Below, one piece after another: positions 1-6,010 of a DNA stretch of 6,819 nt. The notes below the pieces were generated by a model that did no database searches, was not told the DNA's origin, and saw nothing but the letters and a program-made list of their open reading frames with translations. The stretch covers positions 1-6,819 of the forward strand of contig CALAFV010000360.1 in assembly GCA_937891445.1 (NCBI GenBank), written 5' to 3'. The number at the start of each line of letters is the position of its first letter. Position 1 is the stretch's first letter. This stretch comes from an uncultured Phycisphaerales bacterium (GTDB lineage: Bacteria > Planctomycetota > Phycisphaerae > Phycisphaerales > UBA1924). A program made the position numbers and the translations under genes.

Positions 1-1
1 G

Positions 2-727
2 CGCGTGGGCGTGCCGCGCCAGGTGCGCGACGGCGCGCACCACCCCGCCGTCGCCGCCGCGCTCGATCGCGCTGTCGCCGCGCTCCGCGACGCCGGCGTC
101 GAGGTCGTGGACGCCGACCTCACCCACGCCCTGAGCGACCACGCCATCGCCGCGTACTACATCATCGCCCCCGCCGAGGCCTCCTCGAACCTCGCCCGCT
201 ACGACGGCGTCCGCTACGGCCGCCCCCCCTCTCCGCCCGTCACGAGCCTCGACGACCTCTACACCCGCGCCCGCACCGAGGGCCTCGGCGACGAGGTCAA
301 GCGCCGCATCATGCTCGGCACCCACGCCCTCTCCAGCGGCTACTACGACGCGTACTACACCACCGCCCTGCGCGTCCGCCGCCTCATCAAGGCCGATTTC
401 GACGCCTGCTTCAGCGGCGCCAAGGGCCCGGGTCCCGTCGATGCCCTGCTGATCCCGTCTTCCCCGCACCCCCCGTTCCGCCTGGGCGAGAAGTCCGCCG
501 ACCCGCTGGCGATGTACCTCGAGGACATCTACACCGTCGGGGTGAACCTCGCCGGCCTCCCCGCCGTGACCGTCCCGGCGGGCTTCGACGACGAGGGCGG
601 CGGGGGACCGGTCGGCGTCCAACTGGTCGGGCCGGCGATGGCCGAGGGCCGCCTCCTGCAACTGGCCCGCCTGATCGAGCGGCGGCTCCGCTTTCACGAG
701 CGCATCCCCTCGCTGCCGACTGCATAA
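2..727 (+). CDS. gatA: Glu-tRNA(Gln)/Asp-tRNA(Asn) amidotransferase subunit A, C-terminal part (5' end outside window)
   Basis: GatA is the amidase subunit of the GatCAB complex. It releases ammonia from glutamine so that misacylated Glu-tRNA(Gln) or Asp-tRNA(Asn) can be amidated in the cytoplasm. Only about 241 C-terminal residues are present. The frame is open to the left edge and begins RVGVPRQ, matching the RIGVP segment that follows the amidase signature in GatA. The stretch AYYIIAPAEASSNLARYDGVRYG (near residues 51-73 of the visible part) is typical of GatA rather than generic amidases. Further on come the KRRIMLGTHALSSGYYDAYY region, the segment VDALLIPSSPHPPF, the NLAGLPAVTVPAG strand and the final PVGVQLVGPAMAEGRLLQLA motif. 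The Lys-Ser-Ser catalytic triad would lie upstream and cannot be checked. The gene ends in TAA, followed at once by an in-frame TGA at 728-730. No gatB or gatC is in the window. Confidence 0.95.
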   Translation, partial: RVGVPRQVRDGAHHPAVAAALDRAVAALRDAGVEVVDADLTHALSDHAIAAYYIIAPAEASSNLARYDGVRYGRPPSPPVTSLDDLYTRARTEGLGDEVKRRIMLGTHALSSGYYDAYYTTALRVRRLIKADFDACFSGAKGPGPVDALLIPSSPHPPFRLGEKSADPLAMYLEDIYTVGVNLAGLPAVTVPAGFDDEGGGGPVGVQLVGPAMAEGRLLQLARLIERRLRFHERIPSLPTA

Positions 728-744
728 TGAGGAAGCGCCGCCGG

Positions 745-762
745 GGAGGTTCTCGGACCTCC
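745..762 (+). terminator. Short GC hairpin just after gatA, weak terminator candidate
   Basis: GGAGGT (745-750) pairs with ACCTCC (757-762) around a 6-nt loop, 17 bp after the gatA stop. No T-run follows, so it is not a canonical intrinsic terminator. It lies within the 60-bp spacer before the next plus-strand gene and could equally be an RNA-stability element or chance in GC-rich DNA. Confidence 0.25.
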
Positions 763-787
763 GGCCGCTTACCATGTCCGCGCCCAC

Positions 788-1666
788 ATGGCCCGCGCCC
801 CCCTCAGCACGCATGTCCGCCGCCTCCGCGCTGTGCCGCGCGAGCGCATCCGTCTGTACCTCGCGACGGCCGGCATCGTGTTCATCTCGGCGGCGTGCTC
901 GGCGGTGCTCATCAGCATCGGCATGGCCCAAGAGGCCCCGCGCTGGTGGCAGACCGCCGACTGGGCTCGCCCCGAGGTCGGCCGCTGCGCCGAGGAACTC
1001 GAGAACCGGCTGCTCTCCAACGTCTACCACGCCCGCCCCGCCGTCGCGGTCCAGCGTGCGCCGGGGCAGAGTCTCCCGCCGGGCGCGGCCGTCGCCGCCG
1101 ATCAGCCCGTGACGTGGACCATCCCCGTCTCGGCCGCCGACGCCAACGCCTGGCTCAACGCGCGGCTGCCCAAGTGGATCCGCAGCGAGTCCGAGACCTT
1201 CGAATGGCCGGAGCAGATCGAGGAACTCCAGGTCGAGTTCCGTGACGACCGGATCCTCGTCGGCGTGAAAGTCCGCTACGCCGACTCGGCGCAGTACCTC
1301 TCCGCGACCCTCCAGCCGGCGATCCGCGAAACGGATGGATCGCTCTGGATGCCCGCGCAGGCGGTGTCGATCGGGCGGCTGCCCCTGCCGGCCTCGTGGT
1401 TCCTCTCCCCCCAGCCGACGGTCCTGGCCCAGGACCAGATCCCGGAGGAACTGCGCGAACTCCCCGAGACCAAGTCCATCGCGCAGGTCTTCTCCGGCCA
1501 GATCCCGGTGACCTCCAAGCCGATCATCAAACTCGCGGACGGGCGGCGCGTGCGGCTGCTGAGCCTCACCAGCCGCGACGGGACCCTCCACGTGACCTGC
1601 CGGACCGAGCCGCGTGAGACCGGGTCTCAACACGGGGCCGTCCACCCCCAACCGCGAGCCGACTGA
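788..1666 (+). CDS. Unrecognised one-pass membrane/envelope protein
   Basis: This gene encodes 292 residues that I do not recognise as a named family. A basic N-terminus (residues 1-21, six Arg in 11-21 and its flanks) precedes one hydrophobic segment at about 22-46, giving a signal-anchor topology with the rest outside the cytoplasm. After a Pro/Ala-rich linker (about 82-107), residues 108-205 look like an alternating beta-strand domain: VTWTIPVSAADANAWLNARL, then LQVEFRDDRILVGVKVRY, then SIGRLPLPASWFL. That pattern of an LNA.L helix, paired strands and an IGxLPLP element faintly resembles YpmS/DUF2140-type and LmeA-like lipid-binding exported proteins; this is a weak inference. Residues 245-274 form a final strand pair (KLADGRRVRLL, DGTLHVTCRT). 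The last 17 residues are low in complexity. ATG 788 is the first in-frame ATG after the in-frame TGA at 728-730. No strong ribosome binding site is visible. Confidence 0.8.
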   Translation: MARAPLSTHVRRLRAVPRERIRLYLATAGIVFISAACSAVLISIGMAQEAPRWWQTADWARPEVGRCAEELENRLLSNVYHARPAVAVQRAPGQSLPPGAAVAADQPVTWTIPVSAADANAWLNARLPKWIRSESETFEWPEQIEELQVEFRDDRILVGVKVRYADSAQYLSATLQPAIRETDGSLWMPAQAVSIGRLPLPASWFLSPQPTVLAQDQIPEELRELPETKSIAQVFSGQIPVTSKPIIKLADGRRVRLLSLTSRDGTLHVTCRTEPRETGSQHGAVHPQPRAD

Positions 1667-1688
1667 CATCCACAACATCGTGGATGGT

Positions 1689-1710
1689 CCGGCCCTTGGC
1701 CGGGCTTTCT
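1689..1710 (+). terminator. Perfect 6-bp GC hairpin with pyrimidine-rich tail, terminator candidate
   Basis: CCGGCC (1689-1694) and GGCCGG (1698-1703) are exact inverted repeats with a 3-nt loop, followed by GCTTTCTTC. The hairpin sits 23 bp after the stop of the membrane-protein gene. Its position and T/C-rich tail fit an intrinsic terminator for the plus-strand transcript, although the T-run is broken by C. It also lies in front of the helix-turn-helix gene and could be part of that gene's leader. Confidence 0.45.
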
Positions 1711-1716
1711 TCGCGA

Positions 1717-1736
1717 CGACGAGATTTTCTTCGTCG
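1717..1736 (+). other. Second hairpin in the leader of the HTH gene
   Basis: CGACGA (1717-1722) pairs with TCGTCG (1731-1736) across the 8-nt loop GATTTTCT. Two further pairs (GA with TC, 1723-1724 with 1728-1729) form if one T is bulged. The loop is T-rich, unlike the surrounding GC-rich sequence. Together with the hairpin at 1689-1703 it fills the gap upstream of the HTH gene start. It may be a regulatory leader or a second terminator stem. There is no match to a riboswitch class that I can name. Confidence 0.3.
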
Positions 1737-1773
1737 GGTCTGTTCACGCGCTGGGCATCTCGAGCGTCTGTAT

Positions 1774-2172
1774 ATGTGGAACCCGCCCCAGGACGCCGTT
1801 CGGATGACCCAGGCTGCCTCCCGGTTTGAACCGGCTCGAGAGTCGTTGCGTCTCGTTTCACCCTCTTCGGAAACGCCTTCTGCCGATGGGGCCCTGTCGC
1901 CGGCCGCGGGTGCTCGTGCCCGCGGTTCCGGCGGCCGGGAAACGGCCCGCGCGTACAACGCCGCGCTGATCGCCCGCGTCCAGCACGCCTGCCGCGGCTA
2001 CAAGGCTGGTGAGTTGGCGGAGCGCATGGGCCTGCACCCGGAGACGGTGCGGCGCTACCTCCGCGGCCAGAAGCCCGCGCCCGAGTTCCTCGCCGGCATC
2101 TGCCGCGAACTGGGCGTCTCGCCGCGCTGGCTGCTGCTGGGCGAGGGCGAGCAGATCGCGCCCGACGCGTAA
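1774..2172 (+). CDS. Small helix-turn-helix (XRE/Cro-like) DNA-binding protein
   Basis: From ATG 1774 the product has 132 residues. The C-terminal half is a helix-turn-helix domain. ALIARVQHACRGYKAGELAERMG (about 64-86) gives helices 1-2, HPETVRRYLRGQKP (88-101) is the recognition helix in Cro/XRE or Mor-like style, and EFLAGICRELGVSPRWLLLGEG (104-125) closes the domain; the ending SPRWLLLGEG is common in XRE proteins. Residues 1-60 are Ser/Pro/Ala/Gly-rich and probably disordered. The start is uncertain. ATG 1804 has AGGA about 10 nt upstream and would give 122 residues. ATG 1684 is in frame, but its first 30 codons run through the two hairpins and use codons unlike the neighbours, so I rejected it. 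No effector domain is present. It is probably a transcription regulator; its target is unknown. It converges with the next gene, leaving 11 bp between stops. Confidence 0.8.
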   Translation: MWNPPQDAVRMTQAASRFEPARESLRLVSPSSETPSADGALSPAAGARARGSGGRETARAYNAALIARVQHACRGYKAGELAERMGLHPETVRRYLRGQKPAPEFLAGICRELGVSPRWLLLGEGEQIAPDA

Positions 2173-2183
2173 GCCGCGGCCGA

Positions 2184-3062
2184 TCAGCCGCCGCCCTTGG
2201 GCGCGCCGGTGGAGAGGTCCTGACCGCGCAGGTGGCGGATCATGTCGCGCGTGAAGCGCGTCATGCGGGCCTGCTGCGCCGGGTCGGTCAGTTCGCCGGG
2301 GCCGTCGTTGAGGAAGCCGAGGAAGCCGCTGACGCGGTCGGCCCGCATCGGGCCGGCGTTGCGCCCCATGCGCTCCTGGTCGCGCTTGGCCTGACGCTTG
2401 ATCTGGGCCAGCCGCTCGTTGGGATCCTCGCTCAGCCCGCTGCGCTCGCCGCTGATGTCCTCCATCAGCCGCGTGAACTCGATGACCGTGCGATCCAAGT
2501 ACTCGGCGCGGTCCTCCGGGGGGACGTCGTGGTAGCCGATGGCGTAGTTGTCGAGCATGTCCAGCGCCAGGCGCTGGGCGTTGGCCTCCAACTGCTTGCG
2601 GGCCTTGTCGCGGATGCTCGCGGCGAACGCGGCCATCAGGATCGAGTCCTCGGCCGAGGCGTTCTTGAGGCGGTGCACCAGGTCCTTGATGAGCGCCAGC
2701 CGCTGCTCGATCGGGAGGGTGTTGAAGTCGTCGGTCAGGAGTGTGAAGTCGAGGATCTCGTCGAGGGGATCGTTGAGGTAGTCGGGAACGGGCCGCGGCC
2801 AGAGGGCGACGGTCAGGCCGATGCCGCCGCCGATCAGGAGCACCGCCGCCGCGGCGATCGCGACGCGCCGGCCTGTGCGGGTGCGCAGGAACTCGCGCAG
2901 GCGCGCAGCGCCGGCCGCGAGGCGCTCGCGGAGCACGTCTCGGCGCGGCGGGCCGGAGCGGGCGCCGTTGCGCGCGGCGGCCGCGGGGACGGGGATGTCG
3001 TCCATGAGGCTCGGCAGGGCCGGGGCGGAGGATGAGCGCGAATGGTCACTGGGGAGGGGCAT
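2184..3062 (-). CDS. Unrecognised one-pass membrane protein, coupled to the pseudopilin gene
   Basis: This gene encodes 292 residues of unknown function. Residues 1-67 are cytoplasmic in character: Ser/Pro/Ala-rich, then strongly basic (RRDVLRERLAAGAARLREFLRTRTGRR). One hydrophobic segment follows at 68-88. A mostly helical, charged domain then runs to the end, with LPIEQRLALIKDLVHRLKN (116-134), AAFAASIRDKARKQLEANAQRLALDML (144-170) and PPEDRAEYLDRTVIEFTRLMEDI (181-203). Residues 217-232 are rich in Lys, Arg and Gln, and the tail is Gly-rich. The positive-inside rule puts the C-terminal domain in the periplasm. ATG 3062 lies inside the pseudopilin gene (17-bp overlap) and has GGGA about 8 nt upstream, which supports this start and translational coupling. 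ATG 3005 (Met20) has no ribosome binding site. The pairing suggests a shared role in a pilus-like or secretion apparatus; that is inference only. Confidence 0.8.
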   Translation of the reverse strand: MPLPSDHSRSSSAPALPSLMDDIPVPAAAARNGARSGPPRRDVLRERLAAGAARLREFLRTRTGRRVAIAAAAVLLIGGGIGLTVALWPRPVPDYLNDPLDEILDFTLLTDDFNTLPIEQRLALIKDLVHRLKNASAEDSILMAAFAASIRDKARKQLEANAQRLALDMLDNYAIGYHDVPPEDRAEYLDRTVIEFTRLMEDISGERSGLSEDPNERLAQIKRQAKRDQERMGRNAGPMRADRVSGFLGFLNDGPGELTDPAQQARMTRFTRDMIRHLRGQDLSTGAPKGGG

Positions 3063-3732
3063 CGTCCGGGTCCCAGGTGAAGCGGAGCCAGTCGGCGCGC
3101 CAGTCGCCGAAGAACAGCGCGTTCTTGTCGTAGCGTTTGCCGTTGTCGTCCGGGGGCGAGCCGGGGTGCCACGTCTTGGCGTCCACCATGACGGGGAAGC
3201 CGGGGTTGAGTTCGTAGAAGCGGGTGACGGTCAGCGGGACGGTCTGGGACGACTCGCCGCGGAGTTCACGGGCGAGCATCAGGCCCCCGGCCCAGTATTG
3301 ATAACTCAAACCTGTGGCACGGCCCGCGTCGTCGTCCTTATCGTTGGGGCACAGGTACGGCTCCCAGGTGTGCACGACGCCGTTGTCGTCCTTGTAGGGG
3401 ACGGGGACGTCCAGATAGGCGTCCATCACTTCGAGCAACTGCGGGTCCTGAGGGACGATCGGGGCGTCGATGTCGTAGAAGGGGAGGACGTAGGGGAGGC
3501 GCTCCTTGTTCTGGTCGTAGTAGAGTTGGAAGCCCATCCCCCAGCCCTTGAGGTTGGTCAGGCACTTCAGGCGGCGGGCCTGCATGCGCGCCCCGGCGAT
3601 GGCCGGGAGGAGCAGCCCCATCAGGACCGCGATGATCGAGATGACCACCAGCAGTTCGATGAGCGTGAAGGCCGGCCGGGGAGGCCGCTCGGCGCGGGGG
3701 GGTGGCGGGGGTGCAGTGGGGGCGCAGCGCAT
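3046..3732 (-). CDS. Type II/IV pseudopilin-like protein (prepilin N-terminal methylation motif, H-X9-DG family relative)
   Basis: The product has 228 residues. A 21-residue Pro/Arg-rich leader ends in Ala, followed by FTLIELLVVISIIAVLMGLLLPAIAGAR (22-49). This is the class III prepilin signal with Glu at +5 (Glu26) and a hydrophobic helix that anchors the protein and packs into pilus-like fibres. Prepilin peptidase would cut between Ala21 and Phe22; Gly is usual at that position and Ala is less common. The periplasmic part has LKCLTNLKGWGMGFQLYYDQN (55-75), a YLCPNDKD segment (126-133) and the ending NALFFGDWRADWLRF (204-218). These match the layout of planctomycete proteins annotated as prepilin-type processing-associated H-X9-DG proteins, but the DGH element reads GDW here. 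The start at 3732 has GGAAG 5 nt upstream. The gene lies 83 bp downstream of lpxC and overlaps the next gene by 17 bp. Whether it forms pili, part of a type II system, or is a surface protein cannot be told. Confidence 0.9.
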   Translation of the reverse strand: MRCAPTAPPPPPRAERPPRPAFTLIELLVVISIIAVLMGLLLPAIAGARMQARRLKCLTNLKGWGMGFQLYYDQNKERLPYVLPFYDIDAPIVPQDPQLLEVMDAYLDVPVPYKDDNGVVHTWEPYLCPNDKDDDAGRATGLSYQYWAGGLMLARELRGESSQTVPLTVTRFYELNPGFPVMVDAKTWHPGSPPDDNGKRYDKNALFFGDWRADWLRFTWDPDDAPPQ

Positions 3733-3762
3733 ACGGGCTTCCGCGGTGGGTGCGGCCGGACG

Positions 3763-3786
3763 GAGGTATTACGGCCAAGATACCTC
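3763..3786 (-). promoter_or_regulatory. Inverted repeat in the lpxC-pseudopilin spacer, possible operator or promoter region
   Basis: GAGGTAT and ATACCTC are perfect 7-bp arms (3763-3769 and 3780-3786) separated by 10 nt, 30 bp upstream of the pseudopilin ATG. On the minus strand, GTGACG (3795-3790) and TAATAC (3771-3766), 18 nt apart, are a weak -35/-10 pair overlapping the repeat. A dimeric repressor site or a hairpin in the mRNA leader would both fit. No T-run follows, so a terminator is less likely. Confidence 0.35.
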
Positions 3787-3815
3787 GGCCGTCACGCGGG
3801 GCGATCAGGCCGCGC

Positions 3816-4793
3816 TCAGGTCCCGGTCAGGGCGAGCAGGCGCCGGGCGGCCTCGTGATTGAGGCTGTGTCCCGAACGGGAGGCGATCACGCGGCCGATG
3901 ATCGGCCGCCCGGTGAGGGCGAGATCGCCCAGGAGATCCAGGAGTTTGTGCCGCGCGGGCTCATCGTCGAAGCGGAAGGCGTTGTCGATGGGCCGGCCGT
4001 CCTCGCCGATCACGAGCATGTCCTTGGGCTGCAGGTGGCGGAAGAGGCCCATCTTCTGCATGGCCTGGGCCTCCTCGACGAGGCAGAAGGTGCGGGCCGG
4101 GGCGATGTCGCGGCGGTATTCGGCGGCGTCGCGGGCGGCGGTGGCGTAGGTGAGGCGGAAGGCGGCCCGCTGGGCACCGATCGGCGCGCTGGCGCCGTAG
4201 TCGAGGCGGTACTCCAGATCGAGCGAGCCTTCGCCGCCGGGCTGGGGCGGGAGGATCTCGATCGTTGCCGCGCGGTCGGCGACCTCGATGCGCTCGCGCA
4301 CGCGGATCGGCGCGGGGCCGGCGGGTGCTTCCGCGTGGGGCCGGACGCCCGAGGCGGCGATGGCCTCGGTGAACGGGGCCGCGGAGCCGTCGCCGATGGG
4401 GACCTCGGGGCCGTGCAGGTCGAGCAGGGCGTCGGTGACGCCCATCGCAGCCAGCGCGGAGAGGATGTGCTCGGTGGTGTGGACGACCGGGGCGGAGGGA
4501 GAGGTCGCCGCGGCGCGGTCGGAGGGGTCGGCGGCGAGGACGGTGTGGCGGGACTCGGGGACCAGATGGGTGATCAGCGCCGGGATTCGGGGCTGGTCGG
4601 CCAGATCGGTGCGGCGGAAGACCAGGCCGTGGCCGGCGGGGGCGGGGCGGATGATGAGGGTGGTGTGGGCGGCGGTGAAGAGCGTGGTGCCGGCGATGAT
4701 GGCCGGGGAGGCGAGGGTTGCGCCGCCCGTCCCTTCGCCCGCGAGGGTCTGGGGGTCGGTGGTCACGGAGCGGGTTGAGGGGGCGGTCGGCAT
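3816..4793 (-). CDS. lpxC: UDP-3-O-acyl-N-acetylglucosamine deacetylase
   Basis: LpxC is the zinc hydrolase that carries out the committed step of lipid A synthesis, removing the acetyl group from UDP-3-O-acyl-GlcNAc in the cytoplasm. The product is 325 residues, slightly longer than the E. coli enzyme. The zinc and catalytic residues are all visible: TTEHILSALAAMG (106-118) with Glu108 and His109; ARHKLLDLLGD (280-290) with His282, Asp286 and Asp290; and SGHSLN (307-312) with His309. The motif VPIGDGSAAPF (131-141) and the ARTFCLVEEAQAMQKMGL region (233-250) are also typical. The N-terminal domain keeps LIIRPAPAGHGLVFRRTDL (46-64), but the usual GLHTG just before it reads TLFTA, so the conserved His is replaced by Phe. 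No FabZ domain is fused at the C-terminus. The frame stays open far upstream into lpxD, but ATG 4793 is chosen because homology starts only after it. No ribosome binding site is seen. It lies 62 bp after lpxD. Confidence 0.95.
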   Translation of the reverse strand: MPTAPSTRSVTTDPQTLAGEGTGGATLASPAIIAGTTLFTAAHTTLIIRPAPAGHGLVFRRTDLADQPRIPALITHLVPESRHTVLAADPSDRAAATSPSAPVVHTTEHILSALAAMGVTDALLDLHGPEVPIGDGSAAPFTEAIAASGVRPHAEAPAGPAPIRVRERIEVADRAATIEILPPQPGGEGSLDLEYRLDYGASAPIGAQRAAFRLTYATAARDAAEYRRDIAPARTFCLVEEAQAMQKMGLFRHLQPKDMLVIGEDGRPIDNAFRFDDEPARHKLLDLLGDLALTGRPIIGRVIASRSGHSLNHEAARRLLALTGT

Positions 4794-4801
4794 GCGGCCG
4801 A

Positions 4802-4807
4802 ATGTTA
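4802..4807 (-). promoter_or_regulatory. Possible -10 element for a leaderless lpxC transcript
   Basis: The minus strand reads TAACAT (4807-4802), matching four of six -10 consensus positions, with only 8 nt to the lpxC ATG at 4793. The start codon lacks a Shine-Dalgarno sequence. Transcription from this element would begin at or near the ATG, giving a leaderless mRNA. No good -35 is visible, so this is tentative. Confidence 0.2.
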
Positions 4808-4855
4808 GTGCCTGCCCACCGGGAGAGGTGAGGCGCGGCGAGGGGGCGGCCGGGG

Positions 4856-5974
4856 TCAGCCGCCGCGGGGGGTTGGGGCGGTGTCGTCGGCTTCGGCGGG
4901 GAGGTCGGGGAGTTTGCCCTGCTGCTCGAGTTTCTCGAGTTTCTTGATGGTGCGGAGGTGCTCGGAGAGTTTGCGGAGGGCGGCGAAGGCGCGCATCTGC
5001 TCCTTGTGGGGGCCGGCGGGGGTGCCGAACCAGATCTGGCCGGGGGGGACGTCGCTGACGACGCCGGCCTTGGCGGAGACGATGGACTTTGCGCCGATGG
5101 TCAGGCCGTCGGCGATGCCGACGTGGCCGGCGATGACCGCGCCGTCCTCGATGGTGACCGAGCCGGCGATGCCGGCGAGGCCGCAGATGATGACCGAGCG
5201 GCCGACGGCGACGTTGTGGCCGAGTTGGCAGAGGTTGTCGATCTTGGAGCCGTCGCCGATGACGGTGGGGCCGAACTTGCCGCGGTCGATGCAGGTGTTG
5301 GCGCCGATCTCGACGTCGTTGCCGATGGCGACGGCGCCGATGTGAGGGATCTTGACCAGCGAGCCGGTCTTCGGGTCGGGGCGGTAGCCGAAGCCGTCGG
5401 CGCCGATGCGGACGCCGGGCCAGAAGATGCAGCGGTCGCCGACGGTGCAGCGGTCGAGGATGGTGACGTGGGGGTGGATGGTGCAGTCGGCGCCGATGCG
5501 GACGCCGGCGCCGATGTGGCACTGGGCGACCAGGGTGGTGCGCTCGCCGATCACCGCGCCCTCGCTAACGACACAGAGAGGACCGACATGCGCAGTCGGG
5601 GCGATGGTGGCGGAGGGGTGGACGACGGCGGAGGGATGGATGCCGGGCTCGCGCTGCGGCGCGGGGGGGGCGAACATCTTGAGCAGCGCGGCGATGGCGA
5701 GGTCGGCGTCATCGACGACGATCAGGGCGCGGGTCTGGGGGTCGTGGCCCTTGACCTCGACGCCGCGGCTGACCAGGGCGACGGAGGCCTTGGAGGCGGC
5801 CCAGCGGTCGGCGAACTTGCGTTCACGGATGAACGTGAGGGCGCCGGGCTTGGCCTTGTCGATGGCGTCAACGGAGGTGATGGGGAGATCGGGGGGGCCG
5901 ATGAGTTGCGCGCCCAGGGCTTGCGCGATGAGGCCGGAGGTCGGCGGCTGGGGGATGGGTGGGGCGGCGGTCAT
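4856..5974 (-). CDS. lpxD: UDP-3-O-acylglucosamine N-acyltransferase
   Basis: LpxD transfers a hydroxyacyl chain from acyl carrier protein to the amine exposed by LpxC, the next step of lipid A synthesis in the cytoplasm. The product is 372 residues; E. coli LpxD has 341. Residues 14-100 form the N-terminal uridine-binding domain (PITSVDAIDKAKPGALTFI, 31-49). From about 113 to 305 there are hexapeptide repeats of the left-handed beta-helix kind (HPSAVVHPSATIAPTAHVGP, IGAGVRIGADCTIHPHVTI and others). The catalytic His is His253 in QLGHNVAVG, and GADGFGY (191-197) is the usual loop. The end is a charged helix (MRAFAALRKLSEHLRTIKKLEKLEQQGKL, 327-355) plus an acidic, Pro-rich tail, which accounts for the extra length. 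GGAAG lies 4 nt before the ATG. It follows ompH by 36 bp and precedes lpxC by 62 bp, so one transcript is likely. Confidence 0.96.
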   Translation of the reverse strand: MTAAPPIPQPPTSGLIAQALGAQLIGPPDLPITSVDAIDKAKPGALTFIRERKFADRWAASKASVALVSRGVEVKGHDPQTRALIVVDDADLAIAALLKMFAPPAPQREPGIHPSAVVHPSATIAPTAHVGPLCVVSEGAVIGERTTLVAQCHIGAGVRIGADCTIHPHVTILDRCTVGDRCIFWPGVRIGADGFGYRPDPKTGSLVKIPHIGAVAIGNDVEIGANTCIDRGKFGPTVIGDGSKIDNLCQLGHNVAVGRSVIICGLAGIAGSVTIEDGAVIAGHVGIADGLTIGAKSIVSAKAGVVSDVPPGQIWFGTPAGPHKEQMRAFAALRKLSEHLRTIKKLEKLEQQGKLPDLPAEADDTAPTPRGG

Positions 5975-6010
5975 GGGGCTTCCGGTGGAAAGCGGCGCTG
6001 CGGGTCCGCG

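Noticed and set aside
727..1245. A 172-codon plus-strand open frame overlapping the membrane-protein gene
   Set aside because: It is Arg/Pro-rich throughout, as out-of-frame reads of GC-rich genes are, and overlaps a frame with a clear membrane segment and strand pattern.
1684..1773. ATG 1684 as start of the HTH gene
   Set aside because: Its first 30 codons run through two hairpins, use codons unlike the rest of the window and have no ribosome binding site.
2232..3035. A 267-codon plus-strand open frame
   Set aside because: It is antisense to the unknown membrane-protein gene and rich in Gly, Ala, Val, Asp and Glu without a domain. The minus strand has a membrane helix, a ribosome binding site and coupling to the upstream gene.
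3702..4778. A 358-codon open frame on the plus strand
   Set aside because: It is antisense to lpxC and rich in Gly, Ala, Val and Asp with no recognisable domain, as expected for a shadow frame in GC-rich DNA.
4794..5522. N-terminal extension of lpxC by about 240 residues
   Set aside because: The frame is open but gives only Arg/Pro/His-rich sequence and overlaps lpxD. LpxC homology begins after ATG 4793.
5300..5560. Repeated short motifs such as GCCGATG/GGCGCCGAT suggesting a DNA repeat array
   Set aside because: They encode the hexapeptide repeats of LpxD (Ile-Gly-Ala-Asp units), so the DNA periodicity follows from the protein.
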